A stretch of 64,000 nucleotides of DNA, from contig NZ_LITU01000036.1 in the NCBI RefSeq assembly GCF_001280595.1, positions 169,544 to 233,543 on the forward strand, read 5' to 3'. A program made the translations under genes and the position numbers. The first letter of the stretch is position 1. Every line of letters starts with the position of its first letter. Origin of the DNA: Paenibacillus xylanivorans. Lineage in GTDB: Bacteria; Bacillota; Bacilli; Paenibacillales; Paenibacillaceae. Shown here in pieces: positions 60,000 through 64,000 of this stretch. The notes under the pieces are model-generated. The model worked only from the letters and a program-made list of their open reading frames with translations, ran no database searches and was not told where the DNA came from.

Positions 60000-61811
60000 T
60001 TACGGTTGTGCGACCGGTGCTTCCTGATGCTTCTGCAAAAACTCCAGCATCCGCCGGTAAACGAGAATCTCATTCGTTTTTCTGGAGAAGCCATGGCCTT
60101 CATCATCCAGAACGATGTATTCTACGTCTACCCCTTTCCCCTGCAACGCAGCCACAATCTGATCGGATTCCGCCTTCACGACCCTTGGATCATTGGCCCC
60201 CTGAATGACAAGCATCGGGTTCACCATCTGGTCCAGATACGTAATCGGTGAATCCTTCGTTAAGCGTTCGCGGTCACGGACCGGATCACCCAGCCAGTTA
60301 TCCATCATCGGCTTCCAGTCTTCTGGTACGGATTCCAGGAAGGTAAACAGGTTGCTTGGCCCAAAAATATCAACCGCAGCCCGGAACAATTCCGGGTGAC
60401 GTCCTGCCAGCAGCAAGGTCATATACCCACCGTAACTGCCCCCCACCACGAACAGACGATCCAGTGACGAGATACCCTCGTCAAACAGCCAGTTTATACC
60501 GGCAACGCAGTCCAACCTTGGGCCCTCGCCCCAATCTCTCTCAACCATTTTGCCAAACTCGGCGCCATATCCAGTGCTTCCCCGGAAGTTCGGAGCAAAA
60601 ATATGATAACCCTGAGCCAGCAGCATTTGGAACATCGGACGGAAGAATTTCGCTTCCGATGCCTGTGGCCCGCCATGCGGCCAAAATACCGTGTAACCAT
60701 TAGCCTGCTCCGGCTTCGCTTTGAAGAAGAGCGCTTCGATCTCCAGTCCGTCGTAGGAGTTATATCGAATAACATCCGGGTAGACAAGATCACTCGGATC
60801 AAGCCCTGTTACGCGATTGGCAGTCAACGGTTCCCATGATTCACTACCTGCCATCAACCGATAGATATTATGCGGTTGGACTGCTCCACGCCCCGAGATG
60901 TACACGTTGCCAGCCTTGGTGACCGTCACATGTTCTACGGTATCCAGCGGCATATCAACACGCCGAGGCTGCTCGGTGCCTTTGTCCAACGTGTACATCC
61001 GATTCTCGGGACCTGTAAACGTCCAGAAGTATAACGTCTCTGAGGCCTTGTGCCAGCGGATGATATCCACGTCTTCTCCCTCTATTTTGCACAGAGGACG
61101 AAATTCATGAGTGTCCAGTCGGTATTCCGCCACATAGGAGTACGCTTCGTTATCGTTCGTAATCATCAGAAGACGACTGTCATCTGCAAATAGGACATCC
61201 GTAACCTGACTCTGTCGCTCCGAGACAGGCAGGATCGATTCAATCTCACCATTACGATGCAGATGTGCCGTCTGATACGTATTGGAATACATCTTCACAA
61301 CAACAAAGCTCTTCTCGTTGGAACTTACCGCAATCAAGCTGCTCGTTACTTCTTCTCCGCTGTATAAAAGGACATCCACCCCCGACTCCAGGTCGATTCG
61401 GCGCGAATTGAGATAATTCGGGTTATCCCTGCTTGTTATATAATATAGTCGTTGACCATCTTCGGACAGATGGGAGTAATAACAACGGTCATTCGGTTCC
61501 GCAGGTACAATCGGGAACGGAACACCACCTTCGGGCTTAATGGCATACAGATGATAGTTCTCGTCTCCATCCCGATCGAACGCCGTGAGAATATGACGTC
61601 CTTCTGGGTCTGGTTTGATAAACTGGCTGCTCTGATTCAAATACGTCAAAGGATACGGGTAGCCACCCGGCAGATCCATCGCCCAGATATTGGGCTGGCC
61701 GTTCAGATTGCTGTCAAAAAACAAACGTTTCTCGTCGGCTGATACGGCAAAATGGGAAATCCGATACGTCTGGAAATACTGTTCTACATCCGGTTTGGGA
61801 AACTGAATCAT
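60000..61811 (-). CDS. S9-family prolyl oligopeptidase-like peptidase
   Basis: The 603-residue protein has an N-terminal beta-propeller of about 350 residues and a C-terminal alpha/beta hydrolase. The catalytic triad is visible: GGSYGGYMTLLL (Ser), IQGANDPRV (Asp) and DDEGHGFSRKTN (His). These enzymes cleave short peptides, often after Pro or as acylaminoacyl peptidases. I chose ATG 61811, with AAGGAGG upstream; the 27 extra codons in the frame lack support. There is no signal peptide, so it is probably cytoplasmic. Confidence 0.92.
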   Translation of the reverse strand: MIQFPKPDVEQYFQTYRISHFAVSADEKRLFFDSNLNGQPNIWAMDLPGGYPYPLTYLNQSSQFIKPDPEGRHILTAFDRDGDENYHLYAIKPEGGVPFPIVPAEPNDRCYYSHLSEDGQRLYYITSRDNPNYLNSRRIDLESGVDVLLYSGEEVTSSLIAVSSNEKSFVVVKMYSNTYQTAHLHRNGEIESILPVSERQSQVTDVLFADDSRLLMITNDNEAYSYVAEYRLDTHEFRPLCKIEGEDVDIIRWHKASETLYFWTFTGPENRMYTLDKGTEQPRRVDMPLDTVEHVTVTKAGNVYISGRGAVQPHNIYRLMAGSESWEPLTANRVTGLDPSDLVYPDVIRYNSYDGLEIEALFFKAKPEQANGYTVFWPHGGPQASEAKFFRPMFQMLLAQGYHIFAPNFRGSTGYGAEFGKMVERDWGEGPRLDCVAGINWLFDEGISSLDRLFVVGGSYGGYMTLLLAGRHPELFRAAVDIFGPSNLFTFLESVPEDWKPMMDNWLGDPVRDRERLTKDSPITYLDQMVNPMLVIQGANDPRVVKAESDQIVAALQGKGVDVEYIVLDDEGHGFSRKTNEILVYRRMLEFLQKHQEAPVAQP

Positions 61812-61941
61812 GACAAACCTCCTTGAGTATGAATGAAGTATCAAACAGTGGTAAATTAAGGGTATATTTGTCCATATTATATGCACATCCATTGTTTGTA
61901 CAATAGATATGGCATATTTTTTTCCATTTTAGGTTAATCAA

Positions 61942-62361
61942 TTACGTATAAAAGGTCATATGGGGCTTATCTTCGCGATAATAGTCAAGTCTCTGCTTCA
62001 TAGTTCCGGTATGTAGCTCGAACAGGTGGCCATCCGGGTCGGTAAAATAAACGGATAATGCATCCTTCGGATCACGTGGTCTTCCAGGAAGGATGTCAGC
62101 CCCGGCAGCTCGCAGCTGCTGCACGGACTCATCGAATTCCTCTTCTTTTACGGTAAAAGCAATATGTGTATACGTTCGTTCCGTATAGTTGCGAATGACG
62201 TCTTCCTGATTCAAAGCGATCCACAAACCGGCAAGTTCGAAATACGCGAGCTTCCGGCCTTTCACTTGAATACGGGCACCGAGAGCCTGCTCATAAAAGG
62301 TAATGGACCGTTCCAGATTGGATACGGAAAAGCACAGATGATTAATCCCTTGAATATTCAT
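61942..62361 (-). CDS. fosB: FosB metallothiol (bacillithiol) transferase
   Basis: The 139-residue glyoxalase-fold enzyme carries metal ligands H8 (GINHLCFSVSNL), H66 (YTHIAFTV) and E115 (FELHTG). It has the FosB-specific DPDGHLFELHTGTMKQRLDYY end. FosB inactivates fosfomycin by opening its epoxide with bacillithiol. CAGGAGCC lies in front of the ATG. Bacillithiol itself is typical of Firmicutes, which supports the organism assignment. Confidence 0.94.
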   Translation of the reverse strand: MNIQGINHLCFSVSNLERSITFYEQALGARIQVKGRKLAYFELAGLWIALNQEDVIRNYTERTYTHIAFTVKEEEFDESVQQLRAAGADILPGRPRDPKDALSVYFTDPDGHLFELHTGTMKQRLDYYREDKPHMTFYT

Positions 62362-62529
62362 TTGGCTCCTGACACCTCCACATTTTAGTAACCTGTTGCA
62401 ATAGCTACATCCTTATTATGGTATATTTTGCGCCAAAAACAAATGCCCTTCTTCCTCCTGTCGCACCTTCTTCTGGGCGAATGCATAGTTTAGGCGTATG
62501 AACGAACGTGCGAGGAGGATGTAAAACGA

Positions 62530-63429
62530 ATGAATCCTGTCTATCCTTTTTACGGTGAGAAAACGGTGTGCAAGGAACAAAAGCTGGCTTTTCCACCCCA
62601 GCATCAGGACCAGCAGCCCGGTCTGGAAACTCTGATGGTGCCTGAACCGATCAGCGAAGATCCTGCCTATATCGGCAGCTGCAAGCTGGAAGGCAAAGTG
62701 GCAATTATTACCGGTGGTGACAGTGGTATCGGCAGAGCGGCAGCCATTGCTTTTGCCAAGGAAGGTGCAGATATCACCATCGCTTATCTATATGAACGGA
62801 CCGACGCCGAAAGGACGCGTGATCGGATTGAAGAGCTGGGGCAACGGTGTCTGTTGATCGAGATTGATCTGCGGTTGAAAAAAAACTGCGAGGCTGTTAT
62901 CCGTACGACCATGGAAACCTTCGGAAAGATCGACGTTCTGGTCAACAATCATGGCGTGCAATACGTACAGCCGAGCATTGTAGATATTACGGAAGAGCAG
63001 CTGTACCATACGTTCCAGACGAATGTGTTTGCCTACTTTTTTCTGATTCAAGCGGCTCTCCCGCATCTGTGCAAAGGAGCATCCATCATCAATACGGCTT
63101 CCATTACGGCCTACAAAGGTGAAGTGCAGCTGATCGATTACTCTTCCAGCAAAGGGGCTGTAGTCTCTCTGACTCGTGTACTCGCCAAATCGCTCGCTGC
63201 TCAGGGCATTCGTGTCAATTGCGTCGCACCCGGACCGATCTGGACACCGCTCATTCCTTCCAGCTTCTCCGCTGAAGATGTGCAGGTATTTGGAACCGAG
63301 ACACCGATGGGCCGGGCAGGCCAGCCTTATGAACTTGCGGCTGCCTACGTCTATCTCGCTTCCCGCGATTCCTCTTACGTCACCGGGGAGTGCATTCATG
63401 TCAATGGCGGCGACATGGTAACGACCTAG
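62530..63429 (+). CDS. short-chain dehydrogenase/reductase (YghA type)
   Basis: The 299-residue protein has a roughly 50-residue N-terminal extension, as in the YghA and YhdF group, before the Rossmann motif TGGDSGIGRA. It has the catalytic YSSSK and a variant NNHG where most members read NNAG. SYVTGECIHVNGG ends the fold. GAGGAGGATG precedes ATG 62530. It is an NAD(P)-dependent oxidoreductase with unknown substrate, often stress- or spore-associated in bacilli. Confidence 0.92.
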   Translation: MNPVYPFYGEKTVCKEQKLAFPPQHQDQQPGLETLMVPEPISEDPAYIGSCKLEGKVAIITGGDSGIGRAAAIAFAKEGADITIAYLYERTDAERTRDRIEELGQRCLLIEIDLRLKKNCEAVIRTTMETFGKIDVLVNNHGVQYVQPSIVDITEEQLYHTFQTNVFAYFFLIQAALPHLCKGASIINTASITAYKGEVQLIDYSSSKGAVVSLTRVLAKSLAAQGIRVNCVAPGPIWTPLIPSSFSAEDVQVFGTETPMGRAGQPYELAAAYVYLASRDSSYVTGECIHVNGGDMVTT

Positions 63430-63630
63430 TCATCTGGGAACACCTCAAATCTTTGATAAAAATCGACAATGGCTCTGATATAAATGCAGCTGTATCATCT
63501 GTCCACGGGCCATGTCAGGTTGGATTTCGCGTTGCAGCAGGAAATCACGTCCCCTGTTCCGAAGAGGGTTAAGAGTATTGATCCGGCAAGCCGGAACCTG
63601 ACATCTTGCGACAAGGAGCTGAACAACCTG

Positions 63631-64000
63631 ATGAACTACGATCCACTCTACCAACCTTATCCGTCTTATCGTGTGCCCGTTTATGCCAAACAAGGCATGG
63701 TCGCCACTTCACAGCCTTTAGCAGCGCAAGCCGGTCTGGATGTGTTAAAGAAGGGCGGCAATGCCATTGATGCCGCTATCGCAACTGCTGCTGCACTAAC
63801 CGTGCTGGAGCCAACGTCCAATGGCATTGGAGGTGATGCCTTTGCCCTCGTCTGGACCGGGGGCAAGCTGCATGGCCTGAATGCCAGTGGGCCTGCGCCT
63901 CAGAGTATATCGATTGAGGCGCTCAAGGCGGCAGGCCATTCGGAGATGCCGAAGCTTGGGGTCGTCCCGGTGACGGTGCCTGGCGCACCGGCGGGTTGGG
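63631..64000 (+). CDS. gamma-glutamyltransferase, N-terminal part (runs off right edge)
   Basis: An open frame from ATG 63631 continues to the window end, giving 123 residues. It begins MNYDPLYQPYPSYRVPVYAK and then shows the GGT landmarks GMVATSQPLAAQAGLDVLKKGGNAIDAAIATAAALTVLEPTSNGIGGDAF (given here as GGNAIDAAIA and SNGIGGDAF). GGT enzymes hydrolyse or transpeptidate gamma-glutamyl compounds such as glutathione. AAGGAG lies 12 bases before ATG. No signal peptide is visible, so it may belong to the cytoplasmic or periplasm-free subgroup. The autocatalytic Thr lies beyond the window. Confidence 0.88.
   Translation, partial: MNYDPLYQPYPSYRVPVYAKQGMVATSQPLAAQAGLDVLKKGGNAIDAAIATAAALTVLEPTSNGIGGDAFALVWTGGKLHGLNASGPAPQSISIEALKAAGHSEMPKLGVVPVTVPGAPAGW

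Noticed and set aside
1..64000. tRNA, rRNA, CRISPR array or prophage
   Set aside because: No conserved tRNA TPsiC-type motifs, regularly spaced repeats, integrase, terminase or transposase genes were seen.

Overview
The window looks like a chromosomal segment of a Paenibacillus-type, spore-forming, low-GC Firmicute. Evidence: a FosB-type bacillithiol transferase, three YjcZ-like small proteins, a copper-amine-oxidase stalk-domain exoprotein, a divergent YesM/YesN two-component pair beside a sugar ABC transporter, strong AGGAGG ribosome sites and moderate overall GC. No rRNA, tRNA, CRISPR array, intact transposase or prophage was recognised. The genus assignment is inference from gene content.

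Layout. 1-10 kb: end of a minus-strand gene with a clear sigma-A promoter, a UvrD/PcrA-like helicase with a C-terminal cysteine cluster, a small unknown protein, an MDR oxidoreductase behind a palindromic operator, a Gfo/Idh/MocA dehydrogenase with a GNAT acetyltransferase, a stalk-domain exoprotein, a RidA homologue and a VanY-like lipoprotein. 10-15 kb: a very GC-rich SWIM zinc-finger gene with its SNF2 helicase, and a single-domain CheW.

15.5-28.6 kb: a 13-kb minus-strand block in three transcription units. It encodes a complete oligopeptide-type ABC importer (two ATPases, two permeases, lipoprotein), an M20 deacylase, a PucR regulator, an Asp/Glu/hydantoin racemase-like protein, an M29 aminopeptidase, an AroM-family protein and a DUF1177 protein. 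I read this as a peptide or racemic/cyclised amino-acid-derivative uptake and degradation system whose substrate is not evident; it is the best candidate for an undescribed pathway. Two clusters of DnaA boxes lie in or near it (25.67-25.85 and 31.60-31.87 kb).

28.8-39 kb: an SDR-alpha/beta-hydrolase fusion under a TetR repressor with two matching palindromic operators, then a CUT1 sugar importer (two permeases and a binding protein, no ATPase) facing a YesM/YesN pair. 39-50 kb: a MITE-like element, an ACR3-like transporter, a TspO-like membrane protein, a canonical RidA, an NAD(P)-binding protein, an MFS transporter whose reading frame extends past its first standard start codon, an orphan LytS-type histidine kinase, a PAP2 phosphatase, an HD-GYP protein, and an ECF sigma/anti-sigma pair.

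49.8-54 kb: a candidate stand-alone structured RNA with its own promoter and terminator, three YjcZ-like small genes, a lower-GC XRE regulator plus lipoprotein pair, and a thiamine-binding MTH1187-type protein. 54-64 kb: class Ia ribonucleotide reductase (nrdE/nrdB types) behind a long leader with an NrdR-like box, a TPR-SUKH protein, an APH-like kinase, an S9 peptidase, FosB, a YghA-type SDR and the start of a gamma-glutamyltransferase that runs off the right edge.
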